From the NCBI RefSeq assembly GCF_000151315.2, contig NW_011887298.1, positions 166,570-230,569 of the forward strand: a DNA stretch of 64,000 nt, read 5' to 3'. The notes under the pieces were generated by a model, which was given only the letters and a program-made list of their open reading frames with translations, was not told where the DNA came from and did not search any database. Position 1 is the first letter of the stretch. Every line of letters starts with the position of its first letter. The position numbers and the translations under genes are program-made. The DNA comes from Capsaspora owczarzaki ATCC 30864. Lineage: Eukaryota > Opisthokonta > Filasterea. Shown piece after piece: positions 10,712 through 23,121 of the stretch.

Positions 10712-13700
10712 TCAGATGGCTTGATCATGGATAGATGACGAGGAAGAAGGGGACGACAAGATCCGCTTGGGTCGCTTGCGAAATTGTTGACCGTTCTCTT
10801 GCTTTGAACGCTGCGAGTCGATTGTTTCACAATCATCAAGGTCGGAAGAGCCAGCCGAGCCGTCCTCATTGTCAGAGTAGATCTCACGAATGTGGCGACG
10901 TGTACGGGGAACAGCGCGCGGAGTCGAATCAAACGTAATCGGAATGTCGAGTTCATCTTCAAGCGCTTGGTCTGCTTCCGCTTGTTGCAACGCATCCCGT
11001 TCTTCTTGGGTCACAAGCGAAAAAGCAAAGCTGGCGGGTCGCCTTCGTCCAGTCTGCGGTGAAGCTATCGGATCGGGTGGCGTTTTTGTGGTTTTGCGAG
11101 TTTGCCTGTCAGCGCTGACCTTCTTCACAGCAACCTGCTGGTCATCTTCAGCATCGCTGCTGTCGTCAGGCACGACGAAATCGGCCAAGTCTTCATCGTC
11201 ATCATCGTTGTCGTCCTCATCGTTTGCACCGACGCCGTCCTCGTCGGACTGCTCAGACGCCTCATCGTCAACGAATGCATTCTTTGGCTTAGGTCGCCGC
11301 CCTTTTGTGGTCGTGGCACGCCGCTTCGAGACTCCCGCATTCACCGCAGCACTCCCAGTAGCAGACCGCCATCGTTCCAAGACTGCGCCCGCTGTTTTCC
11401 AAGCACCTTCCGCCGAGTCGTCCACGAGATTGCTGGCTTCTTCAGAGGTATGACCTCTCGTTGACTGAGGGTGTGTCTCGGGTGGAGGAGGAACTGGTGA
11501 CGCGCCAAAGTCCTCCTCATGCACAGCCAACTGATGTTCAAACGCGGCGATTTCATCGGCATCAAGAGCTTGATCCATTTCTTCAAAGTCGTAATCGTCC
11601 GCAGCATCACCTCGAGCAGGCACAGATGCAAGTGTCGATGCTGTAGCCGATGCCGACACCGCAGCCCCGGCGCCATCTCCCGGCGACCACTCGTTGGCCA
11701 TGATGGTGTGATCTTCCACACCCGAATCATTCAGCATGTTGACGAATGTGAGCGATTCCATATAGCCACTTGGACGAGCTACGCACGTTCAGAATGTGTG
11801 AGTCAAGGAACTGCGTCGCAGACATTCATTTTGACACAGTGCTGGCAGAAGGGGGTTACCTCGGCAAAAGCGCAGAATTTCTCCCCAGAGCGGGTTTCTG
11901 GACAGCATGGCGCTGCCGCCGACGATGAACAAGTGCCTGAAACATATCAACAAGTGCGCACCAATGAGTTCAGTCCAAAGAATGAAACGGTTACGATTGT
12001 TACGACCATTTTTTTTTTTGGGGGGGGGGTTGGGAAGCTTACTGCTTCGCACGAGACAATGCCACGTTCGTCCGTCGTTCGGAATCAACAAAGCCAATCT
12101 GACGAGTACGTGTGCAACTTAATAGAATAATGTTGCGCTCACCGCCTTGAAACGAGTCCGCTGTCGCGACAAGAATAGACTTGAGACTTGAGCCATGGAC
12201 GTCACGAATGGGAAGGCGATCAAGCGCCTGCTTGATGTGAATCGCCTGCGACTTGTACGGAGTGATGATACCAATACTATCAACAGAGATTCCACAAGGT
12301 TTCGCGGGACGAGAGGAAACTCGTTGATCAACGTTGTGGTCGCCATCGACATCATCGAGATCGTGCTTGGCTGCTGCACTTGCACCAGAGGCATCATCGG
12401 GAGTGGCGCGCTCGCCAGGAAGAACACCGTTGGGAAACACACCGGCAAGAAGCGAGCGCAAGATGCCAACAATGCTCGCGACCTCAGCATCGTTGTGGTA
12501 GCTTCCATCGCCATCTTGAACTTCCTGACCCGCCACGTTCACAAAACAGAGGGTAGGTACTCGGGGGTGGATGGGTGGGCGAGCTGCATTCGCGACGCCG
12601 TCCAAGAGCCGGTTGTCATAAAACAGCTTGTTGGGAATGGCACTGATGTCTGGGTGGCATCGATACTGGGTGCGGAGCATCACGAGAGGCTTGTGCTGCA
12701 GGGCCAAACGCTCAAACAAGGTTTGCTCGAGGCCAAACGGGTGGGCGGCCTCGGGTCCCTCCAACGTTGGCTGCAGCTGCTTGGGGTCACCCACAAGAAT
12801 GAGGCGCTTGCAGCCAAACCGGCTGATCGGCACCAGAGACGACGCCTCCGTCATTTGCGAGCACTCGTCAAGGACAATGAACGGAAACGACATGCCATCC
12901 AAGCACGGAAACGTCGCGGCAGCACAGGTCACGCCCACGACGCGCGACTTGACGAGCTTGGTCGGGCGCGTGCCTGATTTGATGTCGGCAATGGTGGTGC
13001 GCACGGCCTGGATTTCGTCTGGCGAGAGAGCTTCGGTGCGAAGCATGTGCTCGAGATCGGTCAAATCTTGCTCGTCACTCCGCTTGCTCATGTTGGCGCT
13101 GTAGGGCAAGACAGTCTTTGCAATCTTTTTGACGCTGCCAACGCGCACAAAGTCAGAGTATCCGAGGCCCAGCAGCCCGTGCATGATGCGATCCACCGCG
13201 ACGTTCGTCGTGGATGAAATCAGTACCTTCCACTGCCGTGAGCCTGGCGCAACTGGACCTTGCAGCATTTCAAAGAGGCTGGCCAAGAAGACCACCAACA
13301 CGGAAAGAATAAAGCTCTTGCCGGCGCCAAACACGCCGTGCACGAGCAGCACCGGGCTGTGGCTACCGCCTTCCAGCGTGACAGAAGGTGCCTGTGACCA
13401 GTCGAGCGTATCAGGCTCATCAAGATCTGCCAAATCCGCCGGGGACGTGTCCGGGTGAAGGAACATTCTTGCGCAGGCGCGCAGCACTGTTCGTTGGTCT
13501 GGATTGAGGGGGTACTTTGTCTCAAAGTCGCGCAAAAGCAAACTCAGCATGGCCGGATCGGCATACAGCATGCCGATCGAAAACAGATAGCGGGACTCGT
13601 CGCTCTTGCTCGCCATCCGGCGTTGATCGGTGCCAAAGTCTGACGACGCGTCGCCGCGTCCCGGTCCCGGCCGACGCAGAGCATTCCGCCCCACTCCCAC

Positions 13701-16238
13701 CTCATCGAGCAAAGGAGGTTCTGACAGCAGGTAGGGGAGGACTGGAATGCTCTCATAGGTCACTTGGCAACTCAGGGCGGTGAGTTCAGAGCTGAACGAG
13801 CCCAGGTGAATGCAATGCACGTTGGCACCGCCAAGATCAACCGCGTCCTGCCGCAGAGACTGGCCAGAGCCGTGTATGATTTCCAGCTCAATCACCAAGT
13901 TGGATGCTGGCCCGAAAAAGGTTGATTTCGCAAGCACCGTCACGCTGGGCTCAAAGTCGAGCCGGCTGGTGACAAGCCAGAGATCGTCGCGCCCGTAGGT
14001 CGTTCGCGACTTGTGAGACAACTCGACAAACAAGGTGGCAGAATTGGTGACTGCAATCCCACGCGAGCGCGATGCCGAGGAAAACGAACTTTCGTCCGGA
14101 TTGACTGTGTATTCGCGCCACGCACTCTCGCGAGCGCGCCCACGACCTCGCCAGCCACCCCGACCACCGCCGCGACCCTTGCCTCGCCAGCTAGCTCCAG
14201 CGGAAGAGCCACTGCCTGCACCATCGCGGGAGTCGGTCAGACTGCAGTTGTAGTACAACGCAACTTCGCGAGCCTTGTGGTACTCTTCAAGCATTCGCGG
14301 CGTGCCAATGGTGACCGTGCCGCCAGTCCCATCCTGCTCTAGTGCAGAAGCAATGAGGGTGTTTGGCTTGGCCACAGAGGAGGCCCAGGCGAAAAACTGA
14401 CAGTCGCCGCACTTGTGGAAAAACCGTCCCTTGTTGGCGCCTTCCTTTTTGCACATGAGCAACACTGCAGGTTTCCCGCACCGACACTTGACAGCATTAG
14501 CGTCCTGTGAGCGGCTGCCGTGCGCTCCCGGCGCGGCTGGGCGGCTTGCCAGAAAGCTAAGAGTTGCTTGCTTCATGCCCAAGTGGAAAAGACGGAGTTT
14601 TTCACGCACCTGGAGGTTGATGGTTTCATTGAGCGCCGAGAACATGGTTTGGCGATAGCTGCGCAACGTCGGAAAGTCTGCATTTATGCGAGCACTTCGT
14701 TTGGGCGTCTCCTCGGCGATGCACTCGTCCGCAGCTGCAATGGCAAGTGGGATTGGATGCTGTTCAGGCAGATTGGCGAGGAAACCTGGGTCTGCATCAG
14801 TACCAGCGGCACGACTCACGATGGCAATCGGGGAAGCGCTGTGTGGCGCTTGAGAGGGCGAGAATGGCGCTTGAGAAGGGCTGGAACCGAGTGGCGAGGC
14901 GCTGGAACTGGGGCCGTGTTCCGAAGCAAGCGGCGGACGCGGTGCAGGTCGCCCTGAAGAAGGGACTTGATACTGGCGGAATGACACCGCTGAAGAAGAA
15001 GCAGGGGCAGGTGGCGGGCGTTGCAACGGTCGCGGTTGACCGGCAAAAGGCTGAGTCGCCGCTGGAGCGACCGTCAAGGCAGCAGGTTCACTACCATCGA
15101 TTGCACTCAACAGGTCGCCTATATCATCGAGATCGTCCAGGTCGTCAAAGTCTGAGGGATTGGGATTTGCAGGCTTCACGGCATGGTGAGCCACGGGCTC
15201 TGCTACCCGAGGCTGCATGCATTCACCAGTAGGCCTTGGAGGAAGCCGTGCCAGCGCTGCTGCCGTTGGCCGTGCGACGGGCAGCGCAGTCGAGAACGCA
15301 GAAGTTGAAGCAAAGGTAGAAGCAGAGGGTGGTGGCGAAGGAGCATACAAAGATGTGACTGGCGCCGGCAAACTTCGTTGATGGAACAGCGGTGCGGGCT
15401 CAGCTCGAGCAATCGACGACACCACAGCTGGAGCAGCGCTGGGAGTTCCGCTGGGGGTTTCGCTGGAGGCTCCGCCTCCGAGAAATGCCAAGAGTTCGTG
15501 CGTGGATCTGCCGCTCGAGGAATGACCGCTCTGTTGCGATGGCAGAGCGGATGGTGCAGGAACGAGCATTGACCGAGCTCCAACGCCATAGGGTACGGGA
15601 TATGACGACACTCGCGGGGTTGCTTGTGCAGCAGCAGCAGCTATTGTTGTTGGTACAGACGCAGAAGCGGCAGGCGGCTTCCAGTGGCTGGGCTGCGAAC
15701 GCGACAGCCCAAATGGGCGTGGTGGTGGCGGCGGTGCAGCTGGCCGCGCGTGCTCGCTGACTGGCGGTGTGGCAGACAGCTGAGAGGACGAAATCGACGA
15801 CACGAATGACAGGCCCGAGGAGACAAACGAGCTGGGTGCGTCTTCCTGGCTTGCAAATGGGCTGCGGGAATCTGGGATTGGGGCATCCACAGTCCGTCCC
15901 TCTGTCGATGCGAGCTCTTCAACTTGGACCAGGTAGTGCTCGAGTGTGAGTTCGGCACCGGGCTCGATGGTTGGGTCGCCCGGCTTGAGCCAGCACGACT
16001 CGACCGTCTTGCTCTCCAGGTCTGTCAGCACGACGCGACCCGACGGCGACGACAAAGCGCCGCCGCCGCCGCCATTATTGGGCAATACAGGCGCCTTCAA
16101 GAAGCCGTCGATCCATCGCTTGCTCTTCTTGGTCGTGTTGGCCGCGTACAAGACGCGCCAGAGCTGCGATGATGACTCTGCACCGCCGCGCTGGTAGTAC
16201 GCCATGCGACGCCGTCGTGCCTCGTCGTCCTTGTACAA
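10712..16238 (-). CDS. ZGRF1: ZGRF1-like DNA helicase
   Basis: Three exons (12043-16238, 11860-11936, 10712-11778) give 1779 residues. Domains in order: an N-terminal DUF2439 module (LWRVLYAANTTKKSKRWIDG), a long Pro/Ser/Ala-rich linker, a GRF-type zinc finger near residue 585 (CRCGKP, later HKCGDCQFFAW), and a UPF1-family SF1 helicase core. The core has Walker A GVFGAGKS, the DEXX box as LDECSQM, GDPKQLQPT, RTQYRCHPDIS, ITPYKSQ, DSFQGGE and NVALSRAKQHLFIVG. This order is that of ZGRF1, a helicase that processes recombination intermediates and supports crosslink repair. After the helicase a long acidic tail (EDDNDDDDEDL) ends in basic residues (RKRPKR), suggesting nuclear import. The gene starts head-to-head with MED17. 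Confidence 0.9.
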
Positions 16239-16694
16239 GCGCGAGGTTTTGCTTGCTCTGTGTGGTGCTGGGGAATGCCCTCTCTCTCACACAAGCAGTG
16301 CACAGAACACGAAGCAAGAAACAAGTGACAAAGAACAACAGCCAAAACAAAAAGACTGAAACTCAAAGTGAAACGAATTTTTTGGCGCCAAAAACACAAG
16401 AAAGCAAACTTGCACGAAAGTAAAGCTTTGAAATGGCGATTGCGATGATTGAGAAGCAAATGTCGCGCTCGTTTCTCTGTGCTACACTCAACGCACCTCA
16501 AGTGCACACGCTCACGCTCGCAAGCACGCGGCCGAAGCGTCGTTGTTCCCGATGATGTGAAATCAGCGAAATGTTTCAATGTTTCGATTTCTGCAATTTC
16601 CGCTTCAGTCAACCATGTACAGTACCCACATCCCTTATCTACATCCCCATTCCCAGTCATCTACATCTCACTCATTTATCTTCCCACTGCAGTC
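16239..16694. promoter_or_regulatory. Shared divergent promoter region of ZGRF1 and MED17
   Basis: 456 bases separate the two divergent start codons. No gene is seen inside. The region should carry both promoters. No clear TATA box or repeated operator is visible. Confidence 0.5.
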
Positions 16695-19600
16695 ATGGCC
16701 TCGGAGCGTCGAACCGCGGACGCATCTGCCGCAACCGATCTCGGGCTGCTGCCGTCCTTCGACACCGCCGCCGATGTGGCTGCCAGCAAGCGCATTCGAC
16801 TTGCCATCGAGCCAGCACTCGAGCGAACTGTGCGCACCGTGGACGCGGCCGGCGTCGAGACCTACGACGAGTTGAGTACTTGGTTGTATCGAAGGCCTTC
16901 TTCCCCCCTCTTTCCACTGGGACTGCCATCCTCACAGACCGAGTTTCCCCCCCCCCCCCACCAACTCACTGCAATACGACGGTCTCGTGACGATTGAGCC
17001 CCTTGAACGTGGGGCTCTTGTGCGCCGCGCCGCGGTGACTGTTGAGATCTCACTCTTTGATTTGACTGCTGCTCTGCTGTTTGTTGCTGATCGCAGTCTG
17101 CAAACGCCAACGTCCAAGCTGCTGCAAGTGGTCCAATATGTCGACTTTGCGATGGCTCCGATGGACGAGTCAGAAGAAGGCGAGGCCGCTCAGGAGCCAA
17201 CCGGAGCGCACTCTACTGGCGCAGCCGCTGAGACCACTGAGCCCGCAGCTCCGCCAGAATGGCATTGGAAGGACGTTCAAGATCACATCTTGTGAGGAAT
17301 TGCATGTGTTTCAAGTATTCCGGGAGAGGATGGCAGCTTGCAGGTGTGTACTCACTTTTCGGATTCGCTTGAAACAGCTACGCACAATCCGAGTCCGAAG
17401 TCCTCCTCGATCTTTTCGCGCTGACACGCAACAAAAAGTATCTTGCAATCAACCACACAACTGCTGTCGAGGCTCCAGTGCCGGATCTAGCTTTCCGTGT
17501 TGTGGCTAAGCGACAGGTGCGTAATCCACTTCTGAAACATGCTGCCCTCCCTTTTCTTGCAGCATATGGATCTGACAGCCTTGCGCGGCGCTGCTTCCCC
17601 TCTGCCATGTAGCTTTTGGCCAATGCTGCAGAAGCGTTGGCGAGCGCAGCTGCCAGACTTGAAAATGCGCTTGAAACCGAGCAGTCCTTCTATTCTCAAT
17701 TGACCAGTCTACAGCAAGATTGGCGCATTGTTCAGCGTGGCCAAACGCTTGGCTTTGATGTCGGGCTTCGCTCGGGTAACATTTCCTTTCGTTGTACCAC
17801 CCTTTTGCGAATCGTTCTTTTGATTCGAGATTGCTTGATGGGTTCGGCTCACTTTTGCTCACGATTGCTCTTTTGTAGCGGGCTCTCGACACCCCGGGTC
17901 TGGATTGTATTCCATCCGGCGCGGGGACACGGCTGCTTCTGTCGTCATCGAATCACCACCAGATTTGCAAACGGCCACTCGATTGCGGTTTTCAGTCTCT
18001 GGCCCTGGCTTGTCGGCTACCAGCACAATCCGTACGTTTCTTGGCCCGCCCCCCTCCTCCTGTTTGGGTTTGCGTAAAGTTCGAAATTGGATGGGAGCCT
18101 TACTGACGTGTCCACGCCCCCCTCATTCCTTGGTTCAGTTCATCCGCCATTCCAAGGGCAAGAGCTGTCTCAAATTAGTTCCACTCTGGAGGCTGCACAG
18201 CATTCCAACTTTTTGCGCGAGATCTTTTCAGCGGTACAGCACTGAATGATTCTGTTGCAACATGAGCCAGTGTTTTGTTTTGCTGAAGATTCTGACACAT
18301 TGCGTTGTTGGTTTTGGGATCATTTTGTGTTGACAGTTGACCAGTGACGCATTGGAAGACGTTTCGAATAACGCTAATGTCGTGGGTCACTCAATCACTG
18401 CGACTGTGGATTCGTCAACCCGAGTGCAGTTCGACCTAGTGAGCAGTACAGACTCTTCCGAGAGCAGCTCGTCGCCCAACCCTGTGGAATCGGTATGCCT
18501 GCGCGTCTTGCCCTCATTTGCACTAGGATGATTCAGGCGGTTGTTGGTCAGTAGCTGCATTGCTGACGGGGTTGTTCAACCACCCCAGATGCTGTGCTCG
18601 TCCATCGAAACATTCTTGGCGCAACAAGTGCGAAAAATGCACCTACACGCGAGCAACACGTTGCATTTCCCTTCCGTCTATGCATCGTCGCGACCAGCTC
18701 CTCAGATTCAACATGCCAAGTAATTCATCACTGAGTGTCTTGCATGGCTGTTGACTCTGCTATTTATTCCCTGCGCTCATTTTCATCGCCTCTCAATCAG
18801 AATTCCTGTGCTTGCACCAGTTCTCGCCATGACACGTCACTGGATTGTGCGGCAGCAAGTTGCGCAAGCGTTGGACAATTTGTCCTCGCGAGTGTCCTCC
18901 ATTCACGTGGCCACGAGCTGGATGAGCTCGTCTTCGCTGGACTCGTCCACTGCGGTTTTGACTCTGGGGACTGAATTGCTCCATCCAGGGTGAGTAGCTG
19001 CGTTGGCGGTTGACCGCCAGTTTGTTGTTTTTTTCGCTTGCTCACGCTGTGTGTGATGCTGATCTTGGCTTGCTTGTCCGGGCGTGTCTCGTTGCGTTCA
19101 TCGGACAGAATCATCACAATTCACATTCAAGGCACTCAGATTCGATGCCACAATTCGGCCGTGCCATCCACTGAACTGCTGGGGTTGGGCGAATTTGGCG
19201 TCTATGTCGTCTTCCAAGTATGCGCCGCGATGGCCAGCGGCTTGGTAGCCGAAGCGCGTTCGTTACTTCGCCGCATCCCAAGCGATCGAGTTGATCTGGG
19301 ACTTGACAACATTTCTGAATGGCAATGCATCACCGAGTTCCCACGTCGCATTCTGCACGGGCCTGTTCAGCTTTCCTTCCGTCACACTGTTTTGAATCGG
19401 TACGTTTGGAGGACTTACGCTATTGGAATGCTGTTTTTTTGATCCTCGCATGGTCCATTCTAACAACTTGTGTGGGTACGGTTGCATCTGGCAGACTACT
19501 CGTGATCAGTTTTGACGTAATTCAACCAGTCTCTGCACCCAAGATTGTCCTCCACATTGAGCAAAGTGACGGGACAGTTCTCGACTTGCTGTCGGTGCCG

Positions 19601-19720
19601 CAGCCTTCTCGGCGCTCGAGCACAGCCAGTTCACCGTACTGGGTGCACTGGTCTTCACTTCCTGGCCAAACGTTCCACGAGCGGTGCCGCTTCTTGTTCT
19701 CACAAGCTGCAGCGATTTAA
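16695..19720 (+). CDS. MED17: Mediator complex subunit 17
   Basis: Eleven exons (16695-16870, 17097-17291, 17378-17516, 17613-17775, 17879-18031, 18139-18233, 18337-18492, 18589-18719, 18801-18989, 19109-19399, 19495-19720) give 637 residues, close to the roughly 650 of animal MED17. Landmarks line up along the whole length: IRLAIEPALERTVRTVDAAG then ETYD; VVQYVDFA followed by an acidic stretch; WHWKDVQDHIL; LFALTRNKKYLAI; SLQQDWRIVQRGQTLGFDVG; LEAAQHSNFLREIFSA; and VLAMTRHWIVRQQVAQALD. MED17 is a central subunit of the Mediator head, bridging regulators to RNA polymerase II. No single exon is long, so the gene is easily missed. Confidence 0.92.
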
Positions 19721-20031
19721 TTATTATTTGCTCTTGATAAAGCGGCAATACACAAACCTTATTCAAGTAGTCGGTAGTTGTTCTTTTGGTGTTTAGTCCA
19801 CTTTTTTTTAGGTGTTCAGATACAAGATCGTGAACCTCTCACAAAACAAAACCCAACAAAAAACAACCAACAACTCGCTCGTTTTTCCAACTGGATCGCT
19901 GACTGTACGAACAATTGCAGACGTATTCTGCCGCTCTTAGCTGCCAAGCGAACAGTTCGAGCACCCAATCACATTTTCCCGCCATTCTTTGCTTCTCGCC
20001 TCGGCTGCTGCGCCCTCTGCCGAGGACTCTG

Positions 20032-22819
20032 ATGACCCTTGCTTCGGGCAACGACATGAACGACATGTCACAGACGCATGCAGATCACGCCGATATCGCA
20101 CCCATGGATGATGATGGGTCACCAAGCTTGTCGCAGTGGGAGCACGAAGACGAAGAAGCGGTCGAGAATTCCCGCCAAAATCACCATGCGTCCGCGCCGT
20201 TCGCAGCGGCGGCCGCGACAGCCTCTGCGTACCTTGGCAACCAAACCCACACCTGGAGTGGATTGGTATCCGACGGATCCCGTGCAAGGTCGGACCCGGC
20301 GATCGCGACGGCGGCTTCTGTCCATCCGTACGCAGCAGCTGCGGATTTTGGTGACATGTCCCTCTCGCCCTTGCTGCCATCGTCGCCATTGATTCCATCC
20401 TCGATAGGAAATTTGGAAATGTATGCATCGATGGATGCGCTCGAACCGATGATGTCCGGCTCAGCGCTAATTCTTGCCGATCCGTCGAACGATGCCGACA
20501 TGCAGTTCAATGACCACGAGCATCTGCTGTTTGCGCAAAGTCCCAGCAGAAATGCGCAGGATTCTCATCTGCAAGAAGCCACCGAGAGCTCAGTAGCATT
20601 CAGGCAAGCTCTGTCGTTCTCTCCAAGTACGATTCTGGACACTTCAGCCGCATTGGCGGCCGCAAACCACGTCCAATCCTCGACTTCTCGCGCAGTTGCA
20701 ACAAGTGCAAACACTCAGATTCCCAAAGGTACAAGGTTGATTTGCGGGGCTGAAGGGTAATTTCACTGACTCACTCACGTCATGATCTCCCTGTTGATCG
20801 TACACAATGCGACTCTTAGGTCCTCGAGCACGAAAAGTTTGCTACGTCGACGAGCTTGTACGTCATCATGCTCACTATCCAACGTGATGGTGTGTGTATG
20901 TGTGTGCGCGTGTGTGTGCATCGTTGACTCATGGCTCATTTGGAATGGTTTGGAACAGGGCTCCATCTACCATCAAAAGTACACAAAGTACTTTCCAAAG
21001 CAAATCGCCGAGCTTCAGCGACAATTCCCTGCTCAAGCGCTTCCCCATGTCGAGCCCACCATCAAGGAGGTATCAATGGCGTCGCCATTGATTTTACAAC
21101 ACACGTTTGCGCAATCAGGTACGACGCCTTTTCGAACGCCATTGCGTTAACTCTGGGGGCAAATTGTCTCCCGCTCATTGTACAGCTTTGTCCCGGCAGA
21201 TTCAGGATGCATATACTCGTCTTCCCTCTCGCTTGATGGTCAACTTCTTGCTACAGCATCGACGCTCGGCTCCATTTGTCTTTGGGATGCCAACACTTTG
21301 GAACAAGTGGGAGAAATCCGCGAACGTGCGGTATGTTTGTTTTGTGTTTCTGCGCTCGCACGATCTCCAATCGATCAGTCTAAACTGACTCGGTTCTTGC
21401 CATTTTCCCTTCTGAAAAGGACACTTTTATTATGGACTACTACGCTGTGCATATACTTCCGAATCCGCGATTTGTCGCGGCTGGCGGCAAATGCAAGGAT
21501 CGACGACGCTGGTCGGCGAACGACAACGACAACCACATTCTGCCATGCGCTGTTCGCGTCTTTGACACTGTGACGTGCGAGGTGGTGGCGATGCTGGCTG
21601 GCCATGTAGAGGAGGTCTTGTCGGTCACGAGCGTGACTTTCAAAGGGGCAAATTTTATCGTGAGTACAAGCGAAGATGGTCACATTTGGCGTTATCCAAT
21701 GGCCGACGACTGGAGGTAAGGTGATCAGCATTGTACGCTGCGACCTACACGCTCGAGCGGCGCACTGACACTGTTCTTAATGCGCTTCAGTGCTCTTGTT
21801 GGCACTCCTTGGAGGATGCGCGACGACTTTACTTGCATGGCGTTCGGAGTCGTCTTCATTCCGAATACGGCCAACAAGTTCATGCTGGCAGCATGCGACG
21901 ATACTGTTCGATTATACGATTTCGAGGACGGGACGGTAAGCTAAATTGGAAATTGGCGTCTGAGCTGAACTGCGGTTTCCCCCCTCCCCCTTTCCCTCTA
22001 GGATTCAAAACTCACGTGTTTGGTGCGCTCCAGCTTCTTCAAAGTTTCGGGAGTCTGTACTCCTCGTACTGCGACTGTATTATTAATGCTCCGTGCGAAG
22101 ATATTCTGCAAGCGGCACACAACGAGTTCTTTTTTATTACACGCGGATGCGAGGTCTTGGATTTAGAGAGTCATTCTGTTGGTGTGTTAGCGTGTTCAAT
22201 GTACCGAGGGGGGGGGGAAACTGCTGTCCGAGACTCACAACTCATTGGAATGGACGAATCCTTGTCCGCTCGCAGCTTCTCGCCCAAACAAGTGCATCCT
22301 TCATCGACTGACTCTTCCAGAGAATGCATCCAGTGGTTTTCGTTTCCAACCAGTGCAAGAGTTTAGCCACAGCGAGTCCGTGGTTTCCCCTGGCTGTTTG
22401 TTGAAGTATTCTTGCTTTTTTTTTTTGTTTGGGAGAGAGGCTCATATTTGTATTCGTTGGGTTGGTAGATATCAAGCGAATTCGTGGTTGATGCACATCT
22501 CCACAAATGGCAGGTTTTTAGCCGCCCCAACTGTTACCGGTCGTGTGTTCCTGTGGAGTCTTCTTGGCGGAGGTCCTGCTTGCATACTTGCGGATCACTC
22601 TGATCGCGAAGTTCGTCAAACCTTATTCCACCCCACAAAGCCGGAGCTTTTCACCTGTGGAGATGGTCGGTTTCCCACTTGTGCTTTGAGGATATGTGGA
22701 CATGAACCTGTCGCTGATTGGACGCCTGTTTGTGTTTCTGAACATTAGATGGAATGGTCAAGGTATACAGCTCAGTGCCCCCGGCTTCCTTGTCTACTCG
22801 TGGAGCAAAGGCCAAATAA
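20032..22819 (+). CDS. WD40-repeat protein with acidic low-complexity N-terminus
   Basis: Eleven exons rebuilt to 651 residues when started at ATG 20032; an in-frame ATG at 19915 is a possible earlier start. The N-terminal 230 residues are acidic and Ser/Ala-rich. A short conserved-looking block follows (ARKVCYVDEL, then HQKYTKYFPKQIAELQ). The rest is a beta-propeller: LDGQLLATASTLGSICLWD, CAVRVFDTVTCEVVAML, VSTSEDGHIWRY, MLAACDDTVRLYDFEDG, GRVFLWSL and FTCGDDGMVKVYSS. The small exons around 20820-20857 and 22002-22181 were placed by phase and are less certain. A possible poly(A) signal (AATAAA) overlaps the stop near 22815. I cannot name an orthologue. A scaffold role is the usual expectation for WD40 proteins. 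Confidence 0.82.
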
Positions 22820-23121
22820 ACGAACGACAAGTCTCGACCAAAATGAGCGCTCTCCCCTCTAAGAAATGATTGTACTCAGAGTTGGATTGAAAACCCAAGC
22901 GTTTGTTTTTCTGACATGAAACGAAGAAAAGCAACCGCGGGCAAATCAAAAACAACGCGAATGACAAAGACAACAACAACAACAACAACAACAACAAAAA
23001 AAAAATCAATAAGCAACCTCAATGCATATTTGCAAAGAAAAAAAAAAAAAGACGAGAAAGGAAAAAAAAAAAACCAACCGCATCCACCAGGCAACGCTCA
23101 ACCCAGTTCAGCAAACTACCA
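22820..23121. other. Convergent intergenic, A-rich low complexity
   Basis: About 300 bases between two gene ends, with CAA/AAC repeats and A-runs (22970-23075). No gene seen. Confidence 0.5.

Noticed and set aside
12195-12977. 260-residue plus-strand frame opposite the ZGRF1 helicase core
   Set aside because: Antisense of conserved helicase motifs. The minus strand explains the sequence fully.
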